Shown here: one piece after another, positions 7,520 to 15,500 of the stretch
How positions within the stretch are numbered: position 1 is the stretch's first letter
Layout of the letters: each line of letters opens with the position of its first letter
NCBI GenBank assembly: GCA_900315465.1
Contig: OMZF01000047.1
Location: 1 to 38,874 of the forward strand
Origin: an uncultured Eubacteriales bacterium
GTDB taxonomy: Bacteria; Bacillota; Clostridia; Oscillospirales; Acutalibacteraceae
Direction of reading: 5' to 3'
Length of the DNA stretch: 38,874 bases
Made by a program: the position numbers and the translations under genes
Notes under the pieces: model-generated
Told to the model about the DNA's origin: nothing
Seen by the model: the letters and a program-made list of their open reading frames with translations, nothing else
Database searches by the model: none

Positions 7520-10042
7520 TCACTGACCAGACTCGTACATCAAAACAGTACCTATATCGCCTACATTAATCAGTACAGAATCATCATACGTACAATATTT
7601 ATCACTACACAGATATATCTGGTCTAAACATCTGCACAATGTATTGCACACATCATTATAATTAACAGTTTCAGAGTTACAGATAAATATAATGTCAAAA
7701 CCATTTACTGCATTTTCATTAAAATCAGCACATTCTTTGGGAAGTGCCAGTGTAAAAGTAGTATTTTTATTTTTAAGGTACTCGATATTAAAGCCAACAA
7801 TTTGTTTATAAAGGTTGTTGAATCTGTTATTCTGAATTTCCAAAAATTCAAAATCCAGTCCGCTGCGATTTTTAAGAACCATTACATTATGCATAGCTAT
7901 AATAACACTCAGCTTATTCATGGAATCATTTTCAGTGAGCAGTTTTTCGGTAAAAAATATCTTATTTTTAACAAAAGCATAAGCCGACTGATATTTTTCA
8001 TAGTATTTTTCTTTAATAAAATCATACCAATTTTTCAATAATGATTTGTCAATACCCTTATGATTTATAAAGAAAGACTGTAACTTATCGTATGCCGAAA
8101 TGCAATTATTAAGTGCATATTTAAATTGATCTGTCAATTTAAATAATTCATCTTCCAAAGTAATTTTCTTTGCTGCACTGTCATAAAGCAGACGTAACAT
8201 TATATCAGAATTAACATCATAATTACAGACAAAATCATACTGAATATCAAATGTCATATCATCAACATATTCACCAAAAATCTGATTTATCATTTTGAAG
8301 TCTTCAAAATAATCAGATATAATCAACCTTTCATCCAAAAGTTCCTTAATAATTGTGAACCATTCATCCGAGCTTTTTTCTGTACTTACACAACATGTTT
8401 CACCTATAGCGTTCTTCAATATCATCTGTTCTCTCTTATCAAAAGTGATAAGTCTCTGTTTCCACTCCAGAAGAACACTTTTATCAGCAGCGAAAATCTC
8501 CTCAAAAGACTCTGGATTAAAACAGGAATTTCTTTTTCTGATATAACCGTCATACCTCTTATAGTATTCGTATATACCTGATTTTTTACGATTATTTAAG
8601 TTTATAAGTTCACGACAAATATCAATCATTGAAAGAGCTATACCAAAAGAAGATTCACTATCGTATTTTCTTTTTGGATCAATATTAACATCAAGTTTTT
8701 CTGCAAGAGAGTCATAACATTCATTAAACTTTTGTTGTTTCTGAATGACATCACATACAAGCCTCTTAAAACTATTATATTTATAAATATCCATAGAATG
8801 AATCATATCAATATTAATGCATGATGTTTTGCCATATTTCTGATTAAATTCATATACATAATTATAATTATCAATCAGTTCATCATCCCACATACAATCA
8901 GGATCGGAAAAATTTCCATCATTGTCATACAAATAATCATCTGCAAGTTTTTTCTGGAAAATCTTATTACAATCCATATAAATTTCACGAATAGTTTTTC
9001 CGGTGAATTCATCTGTTTCATTTAGTTTTTTCTGATATTCTGCTGCTTCATGGAAATTATTCTTTATAAACTGAGGAATACTTAATTCAGCTGATTCATT
9101 AGATTTTTCAGAAATTTCATCATCAACCGAAACAGAAATATCATTTATCTTATTTTCAAGACCAACAGACTCACAATATTCATGTATATTTTTTTTACCT
9201 TTTTCATCAGCCACTACAAGAACTTTTTTACCGTACTTAATAAGATTAAGAACGGCATCTGTTACTATTTTATATTGAATATCAGCAGGTATATTTTCTA
9301 CCATTAAAAGTGGATACGAACTAAACATATCCGACACAGCTTTTTCGTAAGCTGACATATCCAAAAAATGAATATTTTCAATATCAATTTCAGGCTTCAC
9401 ATACTGTACATCAATAGTTTGCTTTTCCGGTATATGCTGTTCCTCAATATCATACAGAGAAATATAAAAATCACCATCATTATTTTCTTCAAAATCAATT
9501 ATGTAATGTTTATCGGAAGAAAAAATTTCAGGATGATCTTTAGAACCTAATATGATAGCTTCATCATTTTTATTAACAACATTCCAGGCATTTATAAGAG
9601 CCAGTTCCCCACCGTTTTCATACAACAAATCTTCATCACAGGAAAAGAAGTTTCTGAAGTTATTAAGACTCCATTCCTTTCTCAGCCAGACACCTGCAAC
9701 AATACCATCCTTATAGCAATAAATAAGGGGATGAAGACGTATATGTGACAGAAATGAACAATAATATAAAACTGCCGAATACATATCTATACTTTCTTTT
9801 GTAGTAAGATAAACGGCATCTTCCTGTCCCTGCTCAGAAGTAAATCTTATGTTATCGAATATATTATCCGCACCGGGCAGACCAATATTCCAATTTATTT
9901 TTTCTGCAATACTGTTTATATATCGAATATCATCTATTTTAAGTCTGTCATCTGTATAGCCATAGAATCCATCCTGATCATTATCCCATAAATCAACAAA
10001 TTTCTCAAATATTTGTTTCCCACATTTTATTTTAGCTTTCAT
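7520..10042 (-). CDS. Large protein resembling an inactivated transglutaminase-like/SF1-helicase relative
   Basis: 840 aa, cytoplasmic, no membrane segment. Residues 87-120 match from memory the transglutaminase-like block found ahead of DUF4011/SF1 helicases (usual pattern CLDxALLxA, NPLI, KGHAFVGVWL). Here the Cys position is Met87 and the His is replaced in KDGIVAGVWL, so it should be catalytically dead. Residues 244-256 sit where a Walker A loop is expected but read PLLMVENIPADIQ, without GKS/T. They are followed by GKKVLVVADEKGKKNIHEY (271-289), like helicase motif Ia. The rest is Lys/Asn/Tyr-rich and unassigned. ATGA overlap with the 189-aa gene shows coupling. Probably a scaffold; the homology needs profile testing. 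Confidence 0.7.
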   Translation of the reverse strand: MKAKIKCGKQIFEKFVDLWDNDQDGFYGYTDDRLKIDDIRYINSIAEKINWNIGLPGADNIFDNIRFTSEQGQEDAVYLTTKESIDMYSAVLYYCSFLSHIRLHPLIYCYKDGIVAGVWLRKEWSLNNFRNFFSCDEDLLYENGGELALINAWNVVNKNDEAIILGSKDHPEIFSSDKHYIIDFEENNDGDFYISLYDIEEQHIPEKQTIDVQYVKPEIDIENIHFLDMSAYEKAVSDMFSSYPLLMVENIPADIQYKIVTDAVLNLIKYGKKVLVVADEKGKKNIHEYCESVGLENKINDISVSVDDEISEKSNESAELSIPQFIKNNFHEAAEYQKKLNETDEFTGKTIREIYMDCNKIFQKKLADDYLYDNDGNFSDPDCMWDDELIDNYNYVYEFNQKYGKTSCINIDMIHSMDIYKYNSFKRLVCDVIQKQQKFNECYDSLAEKLDVNIDPKRKYDSESSFGIALSMIDICRELINLNNRKKSGIYEYYKRYDGYIRKRNSCFNPESFEEIFAADKSVLLEWKQRLITFDKREQMILKNAIGETCCVSTEKSSDEWFTIIKELLDERLIISDYFEDFKMINQIFGEYVDDMTFDIQYDFVCNYDVNSDIMLRLLYDSAAKKITLEDELFKLTDQFKYALNNCISAYDKLQSFFINHKGIDKSLLKNWYDFIKEKYYEKYQSAYAFVKNKIFFTEKLLTENDSMNKLSVIIAMHNVMVLKNRSGLDFEFLEIQNNRFNNLYKQIVGFNIEYLKNKNTTFTLALPKECADFNENAVNGFDIIFICNSETVNYNDVCNTLCRCLDQIYLCSDKYCTYDDSVLINVGDIGTVLMYESGQ

Positions 10043-10608
10043 AGAGTGCCACCCCCAATATCCGAAAATTCACTGAAATTACATACTAAGCCTTTACAAC
10101 CGGAAATATAATTATTATCATCTTCTATAAAAGCTTTTAATTGCGGTTCAAGAGCAATATTTGAGGAATCGTTATAGATCAATATAACTGAAAATTTCAT
10201 TTTTGAACGATTCTTCATAAAATCCTTATACATATTTAAGAATGTAAAAACATCCGTATAAGAAACATTCTGTTCCATCAGAATAAAAAGGAAATTATTA
10301 TCCAAAGGATGTTTTTCACAATGATCAACCATGACAGCATATGAAGCCATAAGACAATCCGCATAGTTTCCGGACTCACATCTTGTATCAGCATAATATA
10401 TATCATCAACAGGCAATTCACCGAAATCATATATAACAATACCATTTTCAGAACGATAGACAAAAGCCTTACTGTCAGTACCAGCTTTCAGTTTCTTTTG
10501 AAACATATATAACGGAATATTTACCTGATCAATGCTTTTGGAATTTTTATTATTTTTATTTCGTAAAACACAAAATAACATATTATTTGCTTTTTTATCA
10601 TTAATCAT
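10039..10608 (-). CDS. 189-aa protein of unknown function, possibly a degenerate vWA fold
   Basis: I do not recognise this gene with confidence. It has no signal peptide or membrane helix. The middle (about residues 85-145) alternates helix and hydrophobic strand, with NNFLFILMEQNVSYTD at the place where a vWA domain would have its LLLLTDG strand, and a following KFSVILIYND strand. No DxSxS MIDAS motif is present. A metal-free vWA-like or Rossmann-like fold is therefore possible. Ribosome-binding site AGAGG precedes the ATG, and the stop overlaps the start of the 840-aa gene by four bases. It sits between vWA-2 and the helicase-like protein, which suggests an adaptor. Confidence 0.75.
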   Translation of the reverse strand: MINDKKANNMLFCVLRNKNNKNSKSIDQVNIPLYMFQKKLKAGTDSKAFVYRSENGIVIYDFGELPVDDIYYADTRCESGNYADCLMASYAVMVDHCEKHPLDNNFLFILMEQNVSYTDVFTFLNMYKDFMKNRSKMKFSVILIYNDSSNIALEPQLKAFIEDDNNYISGCKGLVCNFSEFSDIGGGTL

Positions 10609-10628
10609 TCAAATATTCCTCTTTTCCA

Positions 10629-11492
10629 TCATTCAGCCATATTGATTTTTGACTCAATTCTTACTTTAAGATTTGGCATATTTACATTGTCAATAAAATT
10701 TCTGATCGAATATATATCAATATTTTTACTTTTATTGATAATATTGACAGAAGAAACATCATATAAATAAAGAATACAAAAACTAAGATGATCACTATTT
10801 ATTGTAACAGAATTATGTTCAACAGAAGGACTGGTATCTGTAATAAGCAGTAAACCTTTCAAATCAGCCTCAACATTTTTCATAGCAGAACATTCACTTG
10901 CCAAAGAACTGATTATACATTCCTCATAACCGCTTTCACTTCCGCCCTTCAAAGTAATATCTCTAATTTTTCTTATAAAGTCATCTGTACTTAATTCGCC
11001 TATAAATTCATAATCCTTTTCTCTTATTAAGCAAAGTCTCCACTTAATATCGGCATTACTAAATGAAACCGAGTTTACTTCATTTATAAGATACCTGTAA
11101 ATACGGCTGAATATTTTCCTCATTGAATATGTAGTATCAATTAAAATTGAAATCACTACACTTTTCTTCTCAATATTTTTTTCGATCACTACCTGCTGAA
11201 CCTTATCATCTTCTGTCACCGTATTATTATCATAGGGCACATACATATAGGGTTCATACTCAATCTGACTATCTGATTCATGTTCGTCATAATCGTTTAC
11301 TTCATTATTTTCATTATTATATTGATTTACTTCGTTATTTTCATCGTATTGATTTACTTGATTATCATTAATTTCTGAACTATTATTTTTTTTATCGGCA
11401 ATTTTAATATCACTATCATCAAATTCATCTTCATCATCCTCTCTTATAGGATCAAAAATTTTTTTCAAAAAACCATCAATTTTTTTATTCAT
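10629..11492 (-). CDS. Cytoplasmic vWA-domain protein with acidic repeat linker (vWA-2)
   Basis: 287 aa. An N-terminal basic/hydrophobic stretch is followed by a very acidic, Asn-rich linker (about 18-110) with imperfect 8-residue repeats of the type NEVNQYDN. A vWA domain follows from about residue 110. The MIDAS is D119-T-T-Y-S123, a conservative variant of DxSxS, and LLLITDT (Asp219) supplies the later metal ligand. A Gly/Ser-rich loop at about 183-187 fits the middle MIDAS position. No signal peptide or membrane helix is seen, unlike vWA-1 of the same cluster. vWA domains bind protein partners through Mg2+. GGGGAG precedes the ATG, and the gene starts 14 bp after the kinase stop. Confidence 0.85.
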   Translation of the reverse strand: MNKKIDGFLKKIFDPIREDDEDEFDDSDIKIADKKNNSSEINDNQVNQYDENNEVNQYNNENNEVNDYDEHESDSQIEYEPYMYVPYDNNTVTEDDKVQQVVIEKNIEKKSVVISILIDTTYSMRKIFSRIYRYLINEVNSVSFSNADIKWRLCLIREKDYEFIGELSTDDFIRKIRDITLKGGSESGYEECIISSLASECSAMKNVEADLKGLLLITDTSPSVEHNSVTINSDHLSFCILYLYDVSSVNIINKSKNIDIYSIRNFIDNVNMPNLKVRIESKINMAE

Positions 11493-11506
11493 AATATACT
11501 TCTCCC

Positions 11507-12790
11507 CTATTTTATAATATTCACTATAATTTTACTATTCAATTGATTATCTGTCAACAGTATATCATTTTTTTGAGCAGATATATCAAAGCTGCTTTCA
11601 ATAACACTATTTTTCTGATTTATAGCTCTGTAAAAGATATTATTACCAACTCTGAAAAAACGAATTTTCATTTTACCAGAAGTTTGTATGACAATATTTT
11701 CTCCGTTTTTAAGGCTTCTTATATATCTTGTATTAACAGAATCATTATTTTCTATAACCAAAATATCCATTCCGATGGTTTCAGAATTTGATTTTGACGG
11801 AAGAATATGATTTTTCTCCAAAAGAGAATTTTCAAATTCTTCAAGAACATCCCATTCATATTCTTTCAAAGCATTTTTAAAATCCGTGATAACTTCCTCT
11901 GCATATTTATATTGTTTTTCAGGAACAGCAATCATTCTTGCTATTATTTTGCACAGCCATTCAGGAGTATTTGCATCCACATAACGCAAATGCAATTTAA
12001 AATCATGCGGTTTATTTGTAATCTCTCCGACATCCTCTATATAGTTATGACCATTAATCATAAAAAGAAATATCAATCCCATTGAATAAATATCCATACC
12101 TATTATAGATTTTTTTATTTTACTATCATGCTGCATGGGATGTGCATAATTAAATGTACCGTAAATTGCCCTGCTGCCATCTCTTGTACCCATTTTCTGA
12201 TCAATATGTGCCCAGTCAAAATCAATTATTTTTACACCATCGTCTGTAATCATAACATTACCCGGTTTAAGATCACGATGTATGATATGATCTTCATTTT
12301 GTATCATAGTGTAATAGTTTATTGCATACAAAAGCTGAAGCATATGTATATACATATTTTTTTTATTACGGGGCTGATTTCCCTTATAATGATTGAAGAG
12401 AGTATTTTCCCCGCAATATTCTTCGAGTATGAAAAGAACATCCATATCACGATGATTTACATTTTCCTCAAACGTAACTTTGGCATGTTCAGGAAAATCA
12501 TATACAAAAGCTATAAAAGGATAACGCATTTTAAAAAGAGTTTCCTTTTCCATTCTTTGCCTTGCTTTTTTATAATAATCGTATGAGTCATAATTATTGG
12601 TATTTTTTATAGATTCAGGTGTTTTGAGTTCCTCTATAAATTTAACGAAATACTTCTCCCCAGTACGATTATCTTCGACACTTCCAGTCCATATATAATA
12701 TCCCTTATTAGATTTGTCATTGACCATTACATTTCCGGTCATTTTTCTTAATCTGCTGTTTTTATCCTTGAATACCATAGATATTCTCAT
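11507..12790 (-). CDS. Hanks-type Ser/Thr protein kinase
   Basis: 427 aa. Kinase core: the ATP-anchoring Lys in KYFVKFIEE (about residue 50), the alpha-C Glu in MEKET, the catalytic loop HRDLKPGN (171-178), the metal motif IIDFDW in place of DFG (190-192), and GTFNYAHP resembling the GTxxYxAPE activation segment. The last 90 residues form a beta-rich domain that could be FHA-like or a substrate reader. Unlike PknB it has no transmembrane helix or PASTA repeats, so it acts in the cytoplasm. I chose ATG at 12790 because GAGG is 7-8 nt away; ATG at 12796 overlaps the PP2C stop as ATGA but sits directly on the Shine-Dalgarno. It is paired with the phosphatase before it. Confidence 0.92.
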   Translation of the reverse strand: MRISMVFKDKNSRLRKMTGNVMVNDKSNKGYYIWTGSVEDNRTGEKYFVKFIEELKTPESIKNTNNYDSYDYYKKARQRMEKETLFKMRYPFIAFVYDFPEHAKVTFEENVNHRDMDVLFILEEYCGENTLFNHYKGNQPRNKKNMYIHMLQLLYAINYYTMIQNEDHIIHRDLKPGNVMITDDGVKIIDFDWAHIDQKMGTRDGSRAIYGTFNYAHPMQHDSKIKKSIIGMDIYSMGLIFLFMINGHNYIEDVGEITNKPHDFKLHLRYVDANTPEWLCKIIARMIAVPEKQYKYAEEVITDFKNALKEYEWDVLEEFENSLLEKNHILPSKSNSETIGMDILVIENNDSVNTRYIRSLKNGENIVIQTSGKMKIRFFRVGNNIFYRAINQKNSVIESSFDISAQKNDILLTDNQLNSKIIVNIIK

Positions 12791-12792
12791 GG

Positions 12793-13515
12793 TCATACCT
12801 CAAAAAGCAACACTGTTTTGTCATCATCATTAAACTTTGAATAATCCAGATCATTTTTTAAAAAATCATAAATATTATAGAAATCATCCATTGCTTCATA
12901 TAACCCATCAGACATTATCAATATTCCTCCGGTTTTTCCGGCATTCATATTTTCTTCTATATAGATATGACACATTGTTTCATCAAGCTGTGAATACTTT
13001 CCGAGATAATTGGTAAGCACAGTCTTACTTTCTTCATCGAAATCATTGGCAAATTCATTATTTATTTCCGATACAAGATTCCAATCGTCCCCATGTTTAC
13101 AATATATTGGTGAATCACCTATGTTAATTGCTACCATATAATTACCGATAATCAACACACCGCTCAGAGTAGTTCCGTTCTGCACACCCGAAACTGCCAA
13201 AGCACATACAGCTTCATTAGCTTTCTGAATTGCATTTTTAACCGATGCAACTATTCTGTCACGGTAATTGCATATATCAAAATAATCAACTTCAAAATCA
13301 CACTGTTCAATAAGTGAATGTACGAGTTCAGATACAAAAGTATTTGCGGCTATTCTTGCACTTTCCCTTGCCTTTGCCATACCTCCCATTCCATCACATA
13401 CAACACCTATTTTTACTTCAGGACTATAAGGAGTAAGCGTAACACTTACAGAAACAACATAATCCTCATTAACCTCGTGATTACCTTTTACTGTTCTGAA
13501 TACAGAATCAAACAT
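12793..13515 (-). CDS. PP2C-type Ser/Thr protein phosphatase
   Basis: 240 aa, cytoplasmic; it would reverse the kinase encoded immediately downstream. PP2C motifs in order: NHEVNEDY near the N-terminus, VVCDGMGGMAKA (metal-binding Asp about 41), GTTLSGVLI, INIGDSPIY, and ILIMSDGLYE (Asp about 203). The C-terminal motif reads DDDKT instead of the common DNxT. I chose ATG at 13515, preceded by AAAGGGG (about 13524-13530). A longer frame would begin inside a mobile repeat at 13561-13668, which supports the shorter start. It shares an ATGA-type junction with the kinase gene. The repeat separates it from the PBP gene. Confidence 0.93.
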   Translation of the reverse strand: MFDSVFRTVKGNHEVNEDYVVSVSVTLTPYSPEVKIGVVCDGMGGMAKARESARIAANTFVSELVHSLIEQCDFEVDYFDICNYRDRIVASVKNAIQKANEAVCALAVSGVQNGTTLSGVLIIGNYMVAINIGDSPIYCKHGDDWNLVSEINNEFANDFDEESKTVLTNYLGKYSQLDETMCHIYIEENMNAGKTGGILIMSDGLYEAMDDFYNIYDFLKNDLDYSKFNDDDKTVLLFEV

Positions 13516-13560
13516 AACTATTTCCCCTTTACAATTAGTAGTTTTTTTATCTAAAACATA

Positions 13561-13668
13561 TATAGTAAACGACAAACATCTTTAAAAGATTCTTCGCTTT
13601 GCTCAGAATGACAGGTTCTCAGCTTTCCTCAGAATGACAATAGGATATTATTAATGACGTTTACTATA
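13561..13668. repeat. Small inverted-repeat mobile element (MITE-like), copy 1
   Basis: Perfect 11-bp ends TATAGTAAACG (13561-13571) and CGTTTACTATA (13658-13668) enclose 86 bp. Inside are AGATTCTTCG (13587-13596) and two copies of CTCAGAATGACA, at 13602-13613 and 13628-13639. The same words occur in the element at 33455-33572. It sits inside the operon between the PBP and PP2C genes and carries no frame of its own. Confidence 0.65.
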
Positions 13669-13673
13669 GTTAA

Positions 13674-15428
13674 TTATTCATTTGGTGATGTATAAGTAAT
13701 ATCTTCAATTGCTGAAAAAATCTCCCTGACAGGTTCTTTCAGATCACTTGAATGAGGTAAATAGCAAGGTACTTGATTTAACACAACAACATATTTATGT
13801 TCATTTATTTCCTTGCAAGCTACCAACCATTCACCATCACCCTGTTCTGTTTCAGCGGTACCTGTTTTTGCAGCAACATTTTCATCTTCTGAAAATCCGA
13901 TAACAGATGGATTTGTAGCAGCATCAAGCATAGCAGAATATATTTTAGAAGCATTTTCCTCAGAAGTGAGCCTGAGACTATTATATTCAGAAGAAAGTCC
14001 CTCTATTTTCAAACTACTGAGATCTTCGCTTTCGTTCTTACAGTTTACAACTTCTTTGATCATATGCGGAACAGGTGCCATTCCTCCGTTACACATAGCT
14101 GCTCCCACCATAGCATTGGAAACAGTTGACATAAGAACACCATCCTGACCGTAACCCGTATTAGCAATGGTATATTTTTTATCAGACAGCGACATATCTT
14201 TAAAACTATTGCCATCCAGAAGCCATTTTGTAACATTAGTTCCAAAATCAAGTTCCCAGTCCTCACCTATATGTATTCTCTTGCAAACTTCTTTGAGTTT
14301 TTTATCTCCGTCTTTCACATCGAGTATCATTTTTGCAAAAAATACATTTGATGACCAGTATAAAGCATTTTTATAATCCATTTGCTCACTTTGATCTACC
14401 ACAGCATTACCATAATCTGAATACCAGTTTATTATTGGCTTACCTTTTGTTCCTTCAACATTAAATGGTAAGGTATCAAAAGTTTTTTCCTCCTGACCCT
14501 GCTCAAGCAACATGACTGATGTAAGAAGTTTGAATGTAGAACCCGGAAGAATTGGATCTCTGTTTGTCACAGGACTCTGATTCATGGTATTTATATCATT
14601 TTCATACCACTTGCTAATATCATAAGACGGAAAAGCAACACAAGCGAGTAATTCACCGCTTTCAGCATCCATAACAACTGCTGAACCCTTTCTTTCTGTA
14701 CCCAGTCCTTCGGTACCAGCATAAATATCTCTTACCTTTTTCTGCAAATCGTGGTCTATGGTGAGATAAATATCTTTTCCATGAAAAGCACCATTTTTTT
14801 CATCTCTTAGTACCTTATAATACTTATTCAGCAAACCAGAACTACCGTTTTCTGAAGAATTCATCCATCCTATAAGAGGTGAATAAAGCGTATTATCAAT
14901 ATAATTTCCATAATCCGAAATACCATCGAAATGTGACAGATCACAAAGAATATTTCCTTTGCAGTCTAAAATATTACCCGGTGTAATATTCGGATTTTCA
15001 TAATTATAATGATCTTCAGAATCATTTTCAGATACAGCAGATGATTCCTCACCACCAACGAATGTTTTATCAAAATTCTTTTTAATTTCATCAGCGGTAA
15101 GTCCGTAGCCTCCCGACTGAATGATTACTGCTGTACAAGTCATAAAAAGTATGGCAGTAATAATAAGCATAGTTACTGTTTCTTTGTGTAAACACACTAT
15201 TCTGAACTTTTTATGTTCCTCAGGATTTTCGTCATCATCAGTAGTTTCTTCTTCAGAAGCCTTATAATTCAATTTAGTACTATCTGCATTTTCATCATCT
15301 GACTTACTGGTTGATTTTTTTTTGCGGTATATCTTAACATTTTCTGTTTCGGAAACATCAGGATTTTTTTTGCTTTTTTCTTTATTTTCACTATCATTAT
15401 TAAAATTTTTCTTATCAGTATCACCCAT
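13674..15428 (-). CDS. Class B penicillin-binding protein (transpeptidase), PbpA/FtsI-like
   Basis: 584 aa. About 80 charged, disordered cytoplasmic residues are followed by one membrane helix (about 83-104), a linker, a short PbpA-like N-domain with GNILDCKGNIL, and a transpeptidase domain. The active-site motifs are complete: STFK (Ser about 297, Lys about 300), SSN (359-361) and KTG (521-523). It cross-links peptidoglycan outside the membrane. I chose ATG at 15428, preceded by AAGGGATGG; the frame extends six codons further without a ribosome-binding site. It directly follows a SEDS glycosyltransferase, so the two should form a SEDS-bPBP pair. The long charged tail is a plausible kinase substrate. 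Confidence 0.93.
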   Translation of the reverse strand: MGDTDKKNFNNDSENKEKSKKNPDVSETENVKIYRKKKSTSKSDDENADSTKLNYKASEEETTDDDENPEEHKKFRIVCLHKETVTMLIITAILFMTCTAVIIQSGGYGLTADEIKKNFDKTFVGGEESSAVSENDSEDHYNYENPNITPGNILDCKGNILCDLSHFDGISDYGNYIDNTLYSPLIGWMNSSENGSSGLLNKYYKVLRDEKNGAFHGKDIYLTIDHDLQKKVRDIYAGTEGLGTERKGSAVVMDAESGELLACVAFPSYDISKWYENDINTMNQSPVTNRDPILPGSTFKLLTSVMLLEQGQEEKTFDTLPFNVEGTKGKPIINWYSDYGNAVVDQSEQMDYKNALYWSSNVFFAKMILDVKDGDKKLKEVCKRIHIGEDWELDFGTNVTKWLLDGNSFKDMSLSDKKYTIANTGYGQDGVLMSTVSNAMVGAAMCNGGMAPVPHMIKEVVNCKNESEDLSSLKIEGLSSEYNSLRLTSEENASKIYSAMLDAATNPSVIGFSEDENVAAKTGTAETEQGDGEWLVACKEINEHKYVVVLNQVPCYLPHSSDLKEPVREIFSAIEDITYTSPNE

Positions 15429-15500
15429 ATTAAACCATCCCTTCATATTATCGTCATAAAAAACTTCGTCACGCAGAATTTTATTATGGTATACTTGACA

